Assembly (NCBI RefSeq): GCF_905220365.1
Contig: NC_061140.1
Span: 10,666,501-10,730,500, forward strand
DNA from: Vanessa cardui
Lineage: Eukaryota; Arthropoda; Insecta; Lepidoptera; Nymphalidae
Length of the DNA: 64,000 nucleotides
Reading direction: 5' to 3'
The notes under the pieces are model-generated. The model was given only the letters and a program-made list of their open reading frames with translations. It was not told the origin of the DNA and ran no database searches. This document shows, in pieces, positions 1-9,803 of this stretch. A program made the translations under genes and the position numbers. Position 1 is the stretch's first letter, and every line of letters begins with the position of its first letter.

Positions 1-1110
1 CCGCGTACGCCGCGGTACGGGCGCCCCCACGGATCTCGATTGAGACCTGCTTATTTTGCTTGGCCTTGCTTATCGCCAGCTGCAGCTCTTTTTTCAGCTG
101 GCGATAAGCGTCTAGCATCTGTTCCTCCAGATCCATGTCGAGGCCGTTGCGCCTTCGACAGCGGACGTACGCCCTCCGCGCCCGGCAGCACGTTGCCCGA
201 AGGTCAGCGATTTCGGTTGACCACCAATAGAGGTGCCGGCGCGGAACCCTGCGCCGGGTCCGAGGCATGGCTGCATCGCAAACCTCCTAGAGCGATCTGT
301 GCATGCGGCCCGCCAGCTCCTCTGCGCTGGCACCCTCCCTCCTCCCTGCAGAGCCCCACCGCTGCACGATGGTGGCCTCCTTGACCAGCTCTCGATCGAC
401 CTGGCCGAGAAACCACCTCGGCAGCGTGGTTGGCACCCTCTGGGGTTCCGCCGGCCTGCGAGAGGTGGAGATCTCGAATCGGATGTACCGGTGATCCGAT
501 AGAGTCTCCACCTCCTCCTCCACTCTCCAATCGACCACTCTGCGTGCTACGACAGGGGTGGCGAAAAAAACGTCCACCACAGAACCCCCCCGATGGCGCA
601 CGCAGGTCTGAACCTGCCCCCTGTTGAGAAGGGACAGGTCGGAGAGGCCCTACTCTCCGCCACACTTGAACGGCCCTCCCTCGCGGATTCGAGGGCTGGC
701 GGGGTTGCCCCAAGCACGCGACTTCGCGTTTAAGTCGCCGAGAACCAATATCGGTTTCGGCGACTGCCTGGCCACCGCAGCTCTGACTAAGCCGAGATAG
801 GTCTCGAACTCAGCCAGGCTGCGGTTAGGGGAGAAGTACGTCCCTACGACGACGTACTCCCCCCACCCCACCACTGCGTAGCCCGAGCCCCTCTCGATGA
901 GTGAGAGGGGGGGGCCCGTTCCGCTCCTCGTGAGGACTGCCACGGTGTCGTCCACGTCCCCTACCCAGTGAGTTAAGGGAGGAACGTAATAGGGCTCGCA
1001 GGCCACAGCCAGGTCGATCCCCCACTCCGCCATGGACTGCAGCAGAAGGTCCTGCGCTCCAGCGGCGTGGTTTACATTCGCTTGGAGGAAGCTCAGTTGT
1101 CGGGCATTTA
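1..1110 (-). pseudogene. LINE ORF2 endonuclease and linker (R1 clade), frameshifted
   Basis: Read leftwards from about 1105 the frame gives FLQANVNHAAGAQDLL, the usual start of an R1-clade endonuclease, then VACEPY (the Glu position), VLGDLNAKSRAWG (Asp/Asn) and, after a frame break near 600-655, GGSVVDVFFATP and TLSDHRYI (the Ser-Asp-His site). The segment below about 285 continues as a basic linker with YWWSTEIADLR, which normally precedes the reverse transcriptase. All endonuclease motifs are recognisable, but the protein is split over at least two frames. The window edge removes the polymerase. Confidence 0.8.
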
Positions 1111-2160
1111 TTTAGTTCGTTGAGCTTCCTCCGAGGCCTGACGGCTACATTCCATTGGGGCAGTCCTGGTTGCTTGGACCGCCTTGCCTTTCGTGTAGGG
1201 AGGGTTACAGTCCCTTCCACCCATCGAGTGCCCTGAGGGCCTCCCAGCCTCTACACAGACTGCGCAGCGGGCTGTTTCAGAAAACGACGGCGCTAGGTGT
1301 CCCGTACCTCCACACCTGTAGCACAACGCATTCCTGTCAAACTTTGACGGACAGAGGGCTCTCGTGTGCCCGAGACCAAAGCACCGAAAGCAGCGAAGAG
1401 GTTGCTGCTCCAGTACCCTGACCCTAGGAGAGCTCCATCCCACTAGGAGCCTGCCGCTGTTGGCCAGGGTCTTGGCCACAGCCGTTGGGCACTTCACGGT
1501 AGCCGCATGGCCACTCCCGCAGGACCTATGCCGACAGCCCCAACTCGGATAGAGTCAACAGGACAATTACCCACCTTGGCTATGGCTGCGGCCAGCTTGG
1601 TCTTTGATACGGAGTCGTCCAGCCCCGTGATCCTCAATTCTGTCATCCTCACGGGTAGAATGACGTTGGCCACTCCATCCAAGGCAACGCGGAGCTTATC
1701 CGCCAGTCGCCCAGCCTGCTCCTGACTCTACGACTTGGGCAACTCCAGGACCCTAGCACCCGTAGCAGCGCGGCGGATCTTGATGCCCTCCTCTATTCCC
1801 AGCTGCGCCAGGTCGACACTCTGTTCGGCCTTTTCTAGCACCTGGGCGTACGTCACTCCCTTCCCCTCTGCCTCAGGCTGCAGAAAGATGATGACGGCAG
1901 CGGTGCGGGGCATAGATACGTTGCCCTTCTTTGGTGCTACCGTCTTAGTGATGATGTGCTTGCTTGCCACTTGTTGGGGAGGTTTCTTGTCCTTTTTACC
2001 TTTTCGGACAACAGTGGCCCAGCTTTCCTCCTGTCCCGTACCAGCCTGGGCTGTTGGGATGGGCGTCCTAGCTGCCAGTGGGACCGTTGCAGCAGGAGTT
2101 TCCCTGTTGGTTTTGGTCTGCTTCTGCTTTTAGGAGCAGAAGCCGTGGGGGTCACCATCG
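1108..2160 (-). pseudogene. LINE ORF1 (gag-like, zinc knuckles), fragmented
   Basis: Four overlapping minus-strand pieces (2158-1937, 1970-1728, 1682-1494, 1497-1108) form one gag-like protein broken by frame changes. The C-terminal piece carries a CX2CX4HX4C knuckle (CFRCFGLGHTRALC), a second knuckle whose last Cys is replaced by Phe (CYRCGGTGHLAPSF), and a third Cys/His cluster ending near 1205. The N-terminal pieces are basic and Ser/Pro rich. Such proteins bind the LINE RNA. The damaged knuckle and shifts make this copy non-functional. Confidence 0.75.
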
Positions 2161-2204
2161 CCCTAAGATAAGGGCACTTTAATAAATATTAATCATTTCT
2201 TACA

Positions 2205-2345
2205 TCACCAATCCACCACTAACCTTGGAAACTAAGAAGTTATGTCTGTTGTGCCTGTAGTTACACTGAGTCACTCACTCTTCAAACTGGAACACAACAA
2301 TACTGTGCTTTGGCAGCAATATATCTGATGAGTGGGCAGGCCTTA
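2205..2345 (-). mobile_element. S1 element, internal fragment
   Basis: Matches the middle of the S1 family in antisense. It carries the block around GGAAACTAAGAAGTTATG, the CCTGTAGTTACACTGAGTCA block and the AACACAACAATACTG block, and ends in GATGAGTGGGCAGG. Both ends of the element are missing and the copy is diverged. Confidence 0.7.
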
Positions 2346-2471
2346 TCACTGAGTCTTAATGTCTATGTATATAATCGTGCAATTGTTGTAATAATCTATG
2401 CGTGTGCTGATCAAAAATATTTGTAGATTGAATTCGTACTGAAAACGGCCTGAGAAGGCCGATCTCTGATC

Positions 2472-2702
2472 GAGAGATTGCCCATTGGTTGGGACGAATG
2501 CATCTTAACCAAACAAACCCAGTTTACACACATGTTTACAATTCATTTCGTGCTCTTCCACGAGGAAAAATGTCGTGAGGAACCAGCACGTGTTTTATTT
2601 CGATGCAAATTTGTCGCATGTGTGACCAACTAGCAATAGAATAACGTAGTGGACTTCGTTTCAAACCTTCACCTTAAAGGAAAAGGAAGCCTTGGCCCAA
2701 CT
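2472..2702 (+). mobile_element. S2 tRNA-derived SINE, degenerate
   Basis: The order of blocks is that of S2: a tRNA-like head with CCCATTGGTTGGGACGAATG, a CGTGCTC..CACGAGGAAAA block, CGTGAGGAACCAGCACGTG, and a tail with GGAAGCCTTGGCCCAACT. Many substitutions and small deletions mark it as one of the oldest S2 copies here. Confidence 0.6.
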
Positions 2703-3232
2703 ATAAGATATTTACGGGCTTCACTTTTTTGTATTTATAATGACAAAGTTTAAACTACGTAAAGATGTATTGCATATTAAATCAAATTTTGTATAGAACC
2801 AGTTACTGATTCTGTACTTTTTTATTTATCATCAAAAAACATATCAATGATTTCTAAATAAATATTTCAAGTCAGAGAAAAAACAACGTTTTTTTTTTAA
2901 TTTATTTAGCTATTACATCTTTGAGCAATGTTAGTAAAATTGTAAAATTGGTTCTCGTACCCTCGGCTTAGTGCCGTCAGGTATATCATATAATTTTTTT
3001 TGTATTACTGACTATGTGTACACAAAATTTAATGGATGATTGATTGAATTTATTTAGTACATTTAATATAACTCAGTTTACTGACTCGTTTATCAAGCTC
3101 ATGAGATCCGAACGTTGTGCGTCAAAATCCTAGGTAGGGTAATTATTTGGTTTTTCTGTCTACATATTCACAGTAATAACCCTCTCAATAAATTCATGCT
3201 AAAATAATTATGAACAAACAAAAGGATGAAAA
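2703..3232. other. AT-rich spacer
   Basis: No ORF, splice-like island or repeat seen; mostly A/T runs. Confidence 0.5.
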
Positions 3233-3478
3233 CTTGGTGGTAGGGTACTCATCAGTTACTACATCAGTACTCAGTACTGTTGTGTTCCGGTTTGAAGGGT
3301 GACCCAGTGTTATTACAGGCACAAGGGACATAACATCTTAGTTCCCAAGGTTGGTGGTACATTGACGAGGTAAGGAATAGTTAATATTTCTAACAGCGTC
3401 ATTGTCTATGGGTGACGGTGACCACTTACCATCAAGTGGCCCATATGCTCGTCCGCAAACCTATACCAAAAAAGAAAT
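3233..3478 (+). mobile_element. S1 element, near full length
   Basis: Runs from CTTGGTGGTAGGG to the terminal block CCATATGCTCGTCCGCAAAC and ACCAAAAAAG, a short A-rich end. About 40 bases near the 5' end are deleted relative to the copies at 31.6 and 46.8 kb. The A-rich end sets the sense orientation as plus. Confidence 0.8.
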
Positions 3479-3652
3479 AAATAAACATAAATAGTAAAGA
3501 TAGTTTTCAGTCATTTTTTTCATTCTTCTCACGTGTATCAAGCTAAGCTTAGGTCGTTTTATTTTAGTTGTTGTTACTCTATTTTGAAGTCAATTTCATA
3601 ATTGACTATCGAATATTGAAGATCTATATAAAGCATATCCAATTATAGTAAA

Positions 3653-3805
3653 ACAAAGTCAAAGTCAAAAGTCAAAAACCTATATTCAAAATGGAAGTGT
3701 TTACATTTTCTTATTGATAGTCGAAAATCTACCGCCGGTTCGGAATATAACCTCAGACCTGAGAAGAACCGGCGACAGAAAGTCAGCGGGATCAATTTTT
3801 TTTAT
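3653..3805 (-). mobile_element. J2-type LINE 3' end
   Basis: A 5'-truncated copy of the 3' untranslated end seen at 60918-61060: a (CAAAGT)n tail, then the blocks TTCTTATTGATAG, CCGCCGGTTCGGAATA and CCTGAGAAGAACCGGCGACAG. No coding part remains. Confidence 0.75.
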
Positions 3806-3811
3806 AAAGAC

Positions 3812-4215
3812 AATGTATAATAGACAGTAATAAACATATTTTTGTTATTTGAAATATTATTTTTGTTATTGAAATAGTTATCCAAATGACGAAATCAAAA
3901 CATGCCCAAATATTACTTCCATCACAATTGTATATAGGATTCTATTATTAGTCTCAAGTAATTTAACAGTGTCAGAAATGATTTTATCGTAAGCTAAACG
4001 TTAAACTAACTTCGGTACAACTTTGGGAATAACTGACATATTTACAAGCGGATAAATTGGCTAGTATTATTACTAAAATAATTTAAACTTACATAACAGC
4101 CACCCCACTTTGCTGGGGTGTAATTAAGGTTTTAGCTTAACAAAACGCACTTACTAACGTAAGGATTCCATTGCCTATCACAGTTCGTATGTGTGGGTGT
4201 AATTACAGCCTAAAA
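3812..4215. other. AT-rich spacer
   Basis: Nothing supported apart from low-complexity A/T sequence. Confidence 0.5.
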
Positions 4216-4362
4216 ATAGACCGTAAACTTTCGACCTGGTACTTTTCACAAGGTGTCGACTGCATTAAATATCGAGGTAGTGGGTTGCAAACCCAGATCG
4301 AGCTAATAAAACGTTATTGGATTTTCTCTTGGAAAATACTCATGAGCAACCAGAATCTAATC
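4216..4362 (+). mobile_element. S5 tRNA-like SINE fragment
   Basis: A B-box-like segment GGGTTGCAAACCCAGATCG is followed by ATTGGATTTTCTCTTGG and AGCAACCAGAATCT. This order is that of a SINE type I know from Lepidoptera, where the box is followed by a 'cagtagcagcccggagtct' block. The copy is diverged, so the call rests on order of blocks rather than identity. Confidence 0.4.
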
Positions 4363-4596
4363 TAATCTATCTAAAAATTTAACTCTCTCGGAAAGCATTT
4401 GAAGTTCTTTCCTGTTCCTGAACTCGTTTCTAGATCAGAGTTGCCATGCTGTTTTTATTGCTCTCCCTAGTCCCCTTTGATTTTTCGCCTTATACGAAAT
4501 CAATCACTATGACATTATGGACATTATCATAATCATGCAACAGAGATCTTTTGCATCGTGAAACAAGACCATCATTAGAGCGACCTTATCTTTGGT

Positions 4597-4662
4597 CGAT
4601 GGTGACCACTTACCGTCAAGTGGCCTATTTGCTCATCACGACCTATAACATAAAACATAAAG
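4597..4662 (+). mobile_element. S1 element, 3' end fragment
   Basis: GATGGTGACCACTTACCGTC, the CAAGTGGCC block and ACCTATAACATAAAA match the last 65 bases of S1. It is a 5'-truncated copy. Confidence 0.65.
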
Positions 4663-4985
4663 TTATTTATATGATTAGACATGAATGTGATACAAATAGC
4701 ATGAGCATCAAGGTTCTTCGGTGACTTAGTTTAACAAGTTTAATTAGTTTTATAATGTAATATATGTTGTGTATGTTTTATAATGTGCGTTAGTTTTAAC
4801 TAAATTGCAATTTAATTGACAACGATCACGGTGGTAAAAGAACCCACAGCAAAACATAGAAACACATTTATAATATGTCCAAAGCTGCTATTATAAAGAG
4901 AGACATAGATAGAGTATTTAATTCAAGGTCATCCTGTTTTATATGATAGCTATTAACGCCATAAGATATACCATACCGCCGGCTG

Positions 4986-5072
4986 TAGTGGAACTTCAAA
5001 CTAGAACTGTTTATTAATGTTACTGTTTGGCGGTAGAATATCTGATGAGTGAGTGGTATTGTCTCATACAGT
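4986..5072 (-). mobile_element. S1 element fragment
   Basis: Antisense match to the 5' part of S1, including TGTTTGGCGGTAGAATATCT and GATGAGTGAGTGGTA. Strongly degenerate on its left side. Confidence 0.55.
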
Positions 5073-5121
5073 ACTACACTAAATCTAACCAGCGAGGTAA
5101 AATTCTATAATTATATAAATT

Positions 5122-5162
5122 AATATTGGACAACATCACATACATTACTCTGATCCCAATGA
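5122..5162 (-). mobile_element. S3 SINE 3' tail fragment
   Basis: ACATCACATACATTACTCTG followed by ATCCCAATG is the reverse complement of the S3 tail seen at 21330-21367. Only about 40 bases remain. Confidence 0.6.
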
Positions 5163-5325
5163 CGTAGATAGAGTATATAATTCTCAAGGTCATCCTGTTT
5201 TATGTGACTGAATTGATAGAATATCTCGGTGTAACTCTATACTAAGAACCTAAAACCTAAGTAGTTCTTACAATAATTTGAATTAGCTAATTGTAAGTAA
5301 AATTTGATATGATCCGTTCACTGGG

Positions 5326-5511
5326 TCATATAAACTCGGCTGTAATACAAATATTGTTATATAATAAAATAATATGGAATAGAATGTCTGATAATAATAA
5401 CAAAATTAATGGCCGTATAAAGTTTCGTACAAAAACATAATGTTTAATATAAGAAAATATTTTTTTGTATCGAGATATTCTTCGTATGATAACATCGGAA
5501 AACGGTTCCAT
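5326..5511. other. AT-rich spacer with a chance frame
   Basis: A 61-codon minus-strand frame exists, but the composition is low complexity and I see no motif. Not supported as a gene. Confidence 0.5.
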
Positions 5512-5522
5512 AATATCTTATA

Positions 5523-5835
5523 ATTAACTAGCAATCCGCCCCGGCTTCGCATTGGTACTAAATATACTACAGAGTATCATACAATATTCACAGCTTTTTT
5601 GTAATACAATACAAACCGCTATGTCCAAAATAAGTCATTATTTCTCATACATAGTAATGTATAAAAAAAAGTTATTGTGGGTTATCCCTAGGAGATAGAC
5701 ATATACCATCGCTGACTTTTTTGAAGACCTTTTTGAGGTGTACACTCTGTGGTACATTATTTATCGTAGGGTCCAGTCAGCGTTTGCAATTCAAGCGCAA
5801 AATTATGTGTTTATTTACGACATCCCATTAGAAAT
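5523..5835 (+). repeat. Repeat B (CTAG..CCCCGGCTTCGC type)
   Basis: Starts with ACTAGCAATCCGCCCCGGCT and contains GTTATTGTGGGTTATCCCTA, then GAGATAGACATATACCATCG. The same pieces occur at 28085-28427 in the same order. It is non-coding and probably the end region of a larger transposon whose autonomous form is not here. Confidence 0.6.
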
Positions 5836-5911
5836 CAATTTGTATATAAAATTTGTTAATACACCCATGCAATATCCAAAAATCCTGCTTACTTATGATA
5901 ACATAGCTTAG

Positions 5912-6034
5912 TTCAGACAAGTTGTTATGTCTCTTGTACCTGTAATTACACTGACTCAATGACCCCTCCAAACCCGGATCAAGTGTTGCTGCTTGGTACT
6001 CTCATAAGGGCACGCAAATAGCCCTACTACCAAG
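5912..6034 (-). mobile_element. S1 element fragment
   Basis: Antisense S1 blocks GTTATGTCTCTTGTACCTG and TAATTACACTGACTCAATGA, then CCTCCAAACCCGGATCA, ending in CCCTACTACCAAG. An internal deletion removes the middle of the usual 5' region. Confidence 0.6.
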
Positions 6035-6499
6035 TTCAAAGCACTACCATCAAATAGTCCCATCAATACAGAAAAATTGTTTAAGGTTATTCCCAAAAAT
6101 GTACCTTATTACAAATTTTATTTGAAAAAAACCCGACATCAGATTATTCCATATCCACACAAACCCATTAATCACTTGTCATAACCGATCCACTGAATCA
6201 CATTCAACCTATACCAAGTATGATTCGATCACTAGATAAGTACATCAACGAAATTAAATATTTTCTCGAACGTATCTAGACGTTCCAAAAAACTTGACTC
6301 ACGTTCTAAACATTTTATAGCTGGTGCTGCTTTACCTCAATGTATCTCTTTCTCTCATCAGATATTTCACATTCAAATGAAGAAGAGAAAACATCGTGTA
6401 TCCGTTGTTGTAACAGTCTACAAGTTGCCGCTACGTATACAGCAGCCTCCAAATTCATAGGAATCGCTACGCTACTTCATGCGACCCACTAAATACAAT
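6035..6499. other. Spacer without supported features
   Basis: AT-rich except for a slightly GC-richer stretch around 6400-6490. No repeat or gene could be supported. Confidence 0.4.
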
Positions 6500-6690
6500 T
6501 AAATTGAAAAAAAATATTTATGTAATGCCCCAAATTATCAATATTTATTTCTCACGAATAGCGTCGAATGGCGCGATAGTGAGCTATTTCTATTGGTTGT
6601 GTAAATCGACAGTAATCGGTTTTATTTTCATTCCATTGCATTTTCCGATGCTACATCTAATTTGTGTCGTACTATACGTGAATCAGCGAA
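6500..6690 (+). repeat. Dispersed repeat shared with 45.3-45.57 kb
   Basis: Shares CCAAATTATCAATATTTATT, CGAATGGCGCGATAG, and GATGCTACATCTAA..TTGTGTCGTAC with the foldback at 45253-45568, in the same order. This copy has the right-hand half only. Confidence 0.55.
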
Positions 6691-6718
6691 TAGGTCACTT
6701 GATCTAAGTGATCAATTT

Positions 6719-6840
6719 CAAGCCGGAACATAATACTACCAAGTATTCTTTGCTGGTACCTAAGGTTTTCTAGCGGCAGTATATCCAATGAATGGGTGGT
6801 ACCTACACAGACGAGATTGCACAAAGTCCTACAACGTAAA
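6719..6840 (-). mobile_element. S1 element, 5' region fragment
   Basis: Antisense S1: AGCCGGAACATAATACTACC, a diverged middle, then GAATGGGTGGTACCTACACA and GACGAGATTGCACAAAG. Diverged. Confidence 0.65.
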
Positions 6841-6954
6841 CCATTTTTTATCAACGCCATGTTGTTTTGACGTTCAAATTCCTTGATTTGGTGTGTTACG
6901 TACATCCCTGTCAGAATTAATGTCTTACAGAAAATTGCGAATGCCTTTGGACTT

Positions 6955-7025
6955 GAAGAATAATTCCCGGCGGGGCGCCGCGAGTGTACTGTGTTCGCAG
7001 AAGGCTCGATATAACGCGACAATTG
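6955..7025. other. GC-rich island of unknown origin
   Basis: CCCGGCGGGGCGCCGCGAGT and the following CTCGATATAACGCG stand out in AT-rich DNA. Open frames cross it on both strands without a recognisable motif. It may be a remnant of a GC-rich transposon or an exon. Confidence 0.3.
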
Positions 7026-7079
7026 ATACATTACATAAAATATTTTTCAGTACCTGGATTATATATATTACATAAAAGG

Positions 7080-7895
7080 TTCTTGCTTGAACATATGTCT
7101 TTTCGTTCTTTATTTCAAATTTAAAAAAGTAATGTCACTGTTTTTAAACTTCAATCTTTTAATTCAAGTAGACTAGCACTCTATATTCAAAGACCGCAAA
7201 TAAAATATATGCAAACTAGTCTGATGCGTTAAGTAAAATCACATAAAACGTTCAAAAATGTACAAACTAATAAAAGATAAACCTTTGTATTTGATGATAT
7301 TAAATTAATTCATAAATGGAAATACCTACTGGACCGTGCGAATGAAATGCCAATTACAAAAAAATAAAAATACCCTCATTGTAAGCAACATTTGTTAAAA
7401 AGACATACATTTTTGAAAATCCATGAACAATTAATAAATAAAGAACAAAACGCTTCTATATTTAATAAAAATCTCTTTAAATATCTTCCGTAATCATTTG
7501 ATTTAAAAAAAAAAAAAAACAAAATATTTTGGTATAATTAAAAAAAAACACTTTCAATCTAAAATCTAGGAAGCTAAATTCAACTAAAACAACCACGTAA
7601 TATGTCCGAAGTTCACTCCACAAGCGTGAACAGTGCAATTTGGTTGAACCCAAATGTAATTAAGTTGGATTTATGAACATTATAGAAGTACTTGCGCTAT
7701 GCAGCGACCAGCGCTGTTTCATGTACCACATGCCGATATTGACTTAGGTGATTACATTTTGTGCTTAAATATAAAATGTATTGGACAATATAATATCTGA
7801 GAGCCTATTTCCCTTGATATTATAAGCTTTATTAGCCTGTAAATGTTACAATACTAGGATCAGACCTCATCTCCTTTCGATAAGGCTTTAGGCTT
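7080..7895. other. AT-rich spacer
   Basis: A/T-rich with short A runs; no gene or repeat identified. Confidence 0.5.
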
Positions 7896-7992
7896 ATTCC
7901 AACATACCGTTTTAATCTGAGTTGGTGAAACGTGTGGAAAAATTTTACATGTAGATAAGAGGCACGCGTTTCAACTACTGGACCATTTCTGT
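7896..7992 (-). mobile_element. Possible S2 SINE head remnant
   Basis: GAGGCACGCGTTTCAACTAC and TGGACCATTTCTG resemble, in antisense, the tRNA-like head of S2. The rest of the element is not recognisable. Confidence 0.3.
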
Positions 7993-8177
7993 TAATACTA
8001 TTTAAAATAAGATTATCATATTTAAAAATTATCAATCAGTACTAAAGCTTTAATTTGGATCGATGTTGTAGTAAAAAAAATATTCTTATATAATAGCTAT
8101 CACTTTCTGACTCTCTTTGAGTCCATACAGTTTATTAATTTTTACTAACAATGTTTTTTTTGTATTTTGTTTCGCAG

Positions 8178-8350
8178 TGGATATCTTCTGAAAGTTACCC
8201 GGACCCGTGGAGATGGAGACCGGATCATTTCGGAATCCTACCTACTAAATCCATTGAAATGACCCTCCTCGGTCCGGATAATATTATATTTAATATATAT
8301 TTATATTTAATATGTTTTCATAATATAAATAAATTACACAATTACCGACT
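8178..8350 (+). other. Candidate terminal exon of unknown host gene
   Basis: A pyrimidine-rich tract ending TTTTGTTTCGCAG at 8177 is followed by about 105 bases of clearly higher GC in A/T-rich surroundings. Two frames are open from the acceptor: one starting W-ISSESYPDPWRWRPDHFG and running to about 8390, and one of 27 codons (GYLLKVTRTRGDGDRIISES and on) stopping at TGA 8260-8262. An AATAAA lies at about 8326. I recognise neither peptide. It could also be a chance acceptor next to a repeat remnant. Confidence 0.3.
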
Positions 8351-8666
8351 TTCATCCCCAATTTTATTAGAATGTTCCTTAATTAATTAAAATTAGCCTT
8401 ACCTACATAATTCTACATTTTTAATTTCAGTATGATTTATTTAACATACGTCAACATGAAAAAAATTGGGCTGTCTTAAAATTATTTAAAGAAATTAATG
8501 AAAAATTTCTATATTTATCTAAAAAAGTGTAAACAGATATTTTTGGACCATAAATAATAAAATATATGTACAAATATACAAAAATGAACAGATATACATC
8601 AAAAATTCTACCAAAAATAAAAGTGACAGTGTCAAACCAAAATAAGAATGTTTAAAACCCAAAAAC

Positions 8667-9803
8667 ATGTTGACAAGAGCCAGACAACGAGCGCACAACT
8701 ATCCATCCCCGGACCCGCCGCTCAGCTCCGCCTCGCAGACACAACACCCCGCACAAGGAAGTAGTCTGGTGTCTGCAGCTGCGTCGAGCTCGAGCGACGA
8801 GTACTTCTCCCCGCCGACGTCGCCATCACCTGTACGTCGAGCGGGGAGACGCCGGCCACCGACGGGCTTGGGAGCCAGAGGCCAACCGGTCTTGAACGGG
8901 GTCCCCGCTTCCGGTGGTGGTGTGCAGCGCATGCGATGGACACAACCCATCAATGAAAATGTCATGCGCGCATACTATGGGGCTACAAAGGGGGGAACTA
9001 ACCTCACGGCGTACCGTGTTAGGATGCTCTCTCTGTTTCAGGCGCTTGAACCAGCTATCAACGTCTCGGCTCAACGACTATCGGATCAGGTGCGAGTCAT
9101 TCTGCGTAACAACAGGCTGAGTGACACCGTACTTGATCGGATTCGCTCGGAAACATGTAATAACGATGTCACTTCCGGCCCGTCAACGCCCGTGGTTGAG
9201 GAACCACTTCCTGCAATACCACAGGGCCCAAAACATGATGATGAGGGTGGTGGTGACATGGCTATTACAACAAGTAAGTACAGTGATCATTTGAGGAGCG
9301 CACTGGGGGATGCGATTCGGGAGTATCGTAACACTCCCGCTGAGCTTAGGCCACGGTTGCCACGTTTACCCATGACTAAACGGAACAGGGACCTAGTGTG
9401 TACTCTGGATTCACTGCTCGCAGATTATTTTGAGAGCAGTGAAAATCTCGAGGATACGCACTCAATTCTGTTTTGTGCGGCTGTTGCAGCATGTCGTGTA
9501 GCTGGTGTTACATTTGAAGACACCGAACGTGCTACACGACCAAAGGCTGTTGCACCGGCCTGGCAGAGCAGGATTGAGAAACGTATTAATGAGACCAGAG
9601 TGCTCATTGGAAAACTATATTGTTTTAAGGAAGGGAATACGCGTCCACGTGTAATGCGTTTCGTGAGGCGGGCGTTCTTGGGGACTGGTATAGGTCCGCA
9701 AGAATATCCGTCCCATGTCATGGAGCGTATTGACTTCCTAAAACAAAAAGTTTATGCATGGGCAAGTCCGGAGTCAAGTCAAGAGTGGACCGTTATCACT
9801 TGA
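8667..9803 (+). pseudogene. R4-clade LINE polyprotein, N-terminal part
   Basis: 378 codons from ATG 8667. A Ser/Pro/Arg-rich start (residues 1-85) leads into a segment containing RMRWTQPINENVMRAYYGAT (about 88-107), a motif family at the N-terminus of R4/Dong proteins. The frame ends just after EWTVIT at 9803, while the expected continuation lies in the -1 frame from about 9750. The family is normally one ORF, so this is a frame break. It has no zinc knuckle. Confidence 0.7.

Larger units (their letters stand above)
1..2175 (-). mobile_element. R1-clade LINE, broken, clipped at left edge
   Basis: A GC-rich block in AT-rich DNA reads, on the minus strand, as a gag-like ORF1 (about 2160 to 1108) followed by the endonuclease and linker of ORF2 (about 1105 to 1). 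The reverse transcriptase would lie beyond position 1. The order zinc-knuckle ORF1 then apurinic-type endonuclease is that of the R1 clade (R1, Waldo, SART, TRAS). Stops and frame changes in both ORFs show that this copy is dead. Without the reverse transcriptase and the 3' junction the subfamily and target site cannot be told. Confidence 0.85.
4898..5210. repeat. Direct repeat of about 48 bp flanking SINE fragments
   Basis: The stretch at 4898-4946 (GATAGAGTATTTAATTCAAG then GTCATCCTGTTTTATATGA) recurs at 5161-5210 with a few differences. Between the two lie an S1 fragment and an S3 tail fragment. This could be a local duplication or a very long target duplication. Confidence 0.6.

Noticed and set aside
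6381..6475. Exon starting at ATCAG near 6360 (MKKRKHRVSVVVTVYK)
   Set aside because: No pyrimidine tract, no donor, and the frame stops after about 30 codons.
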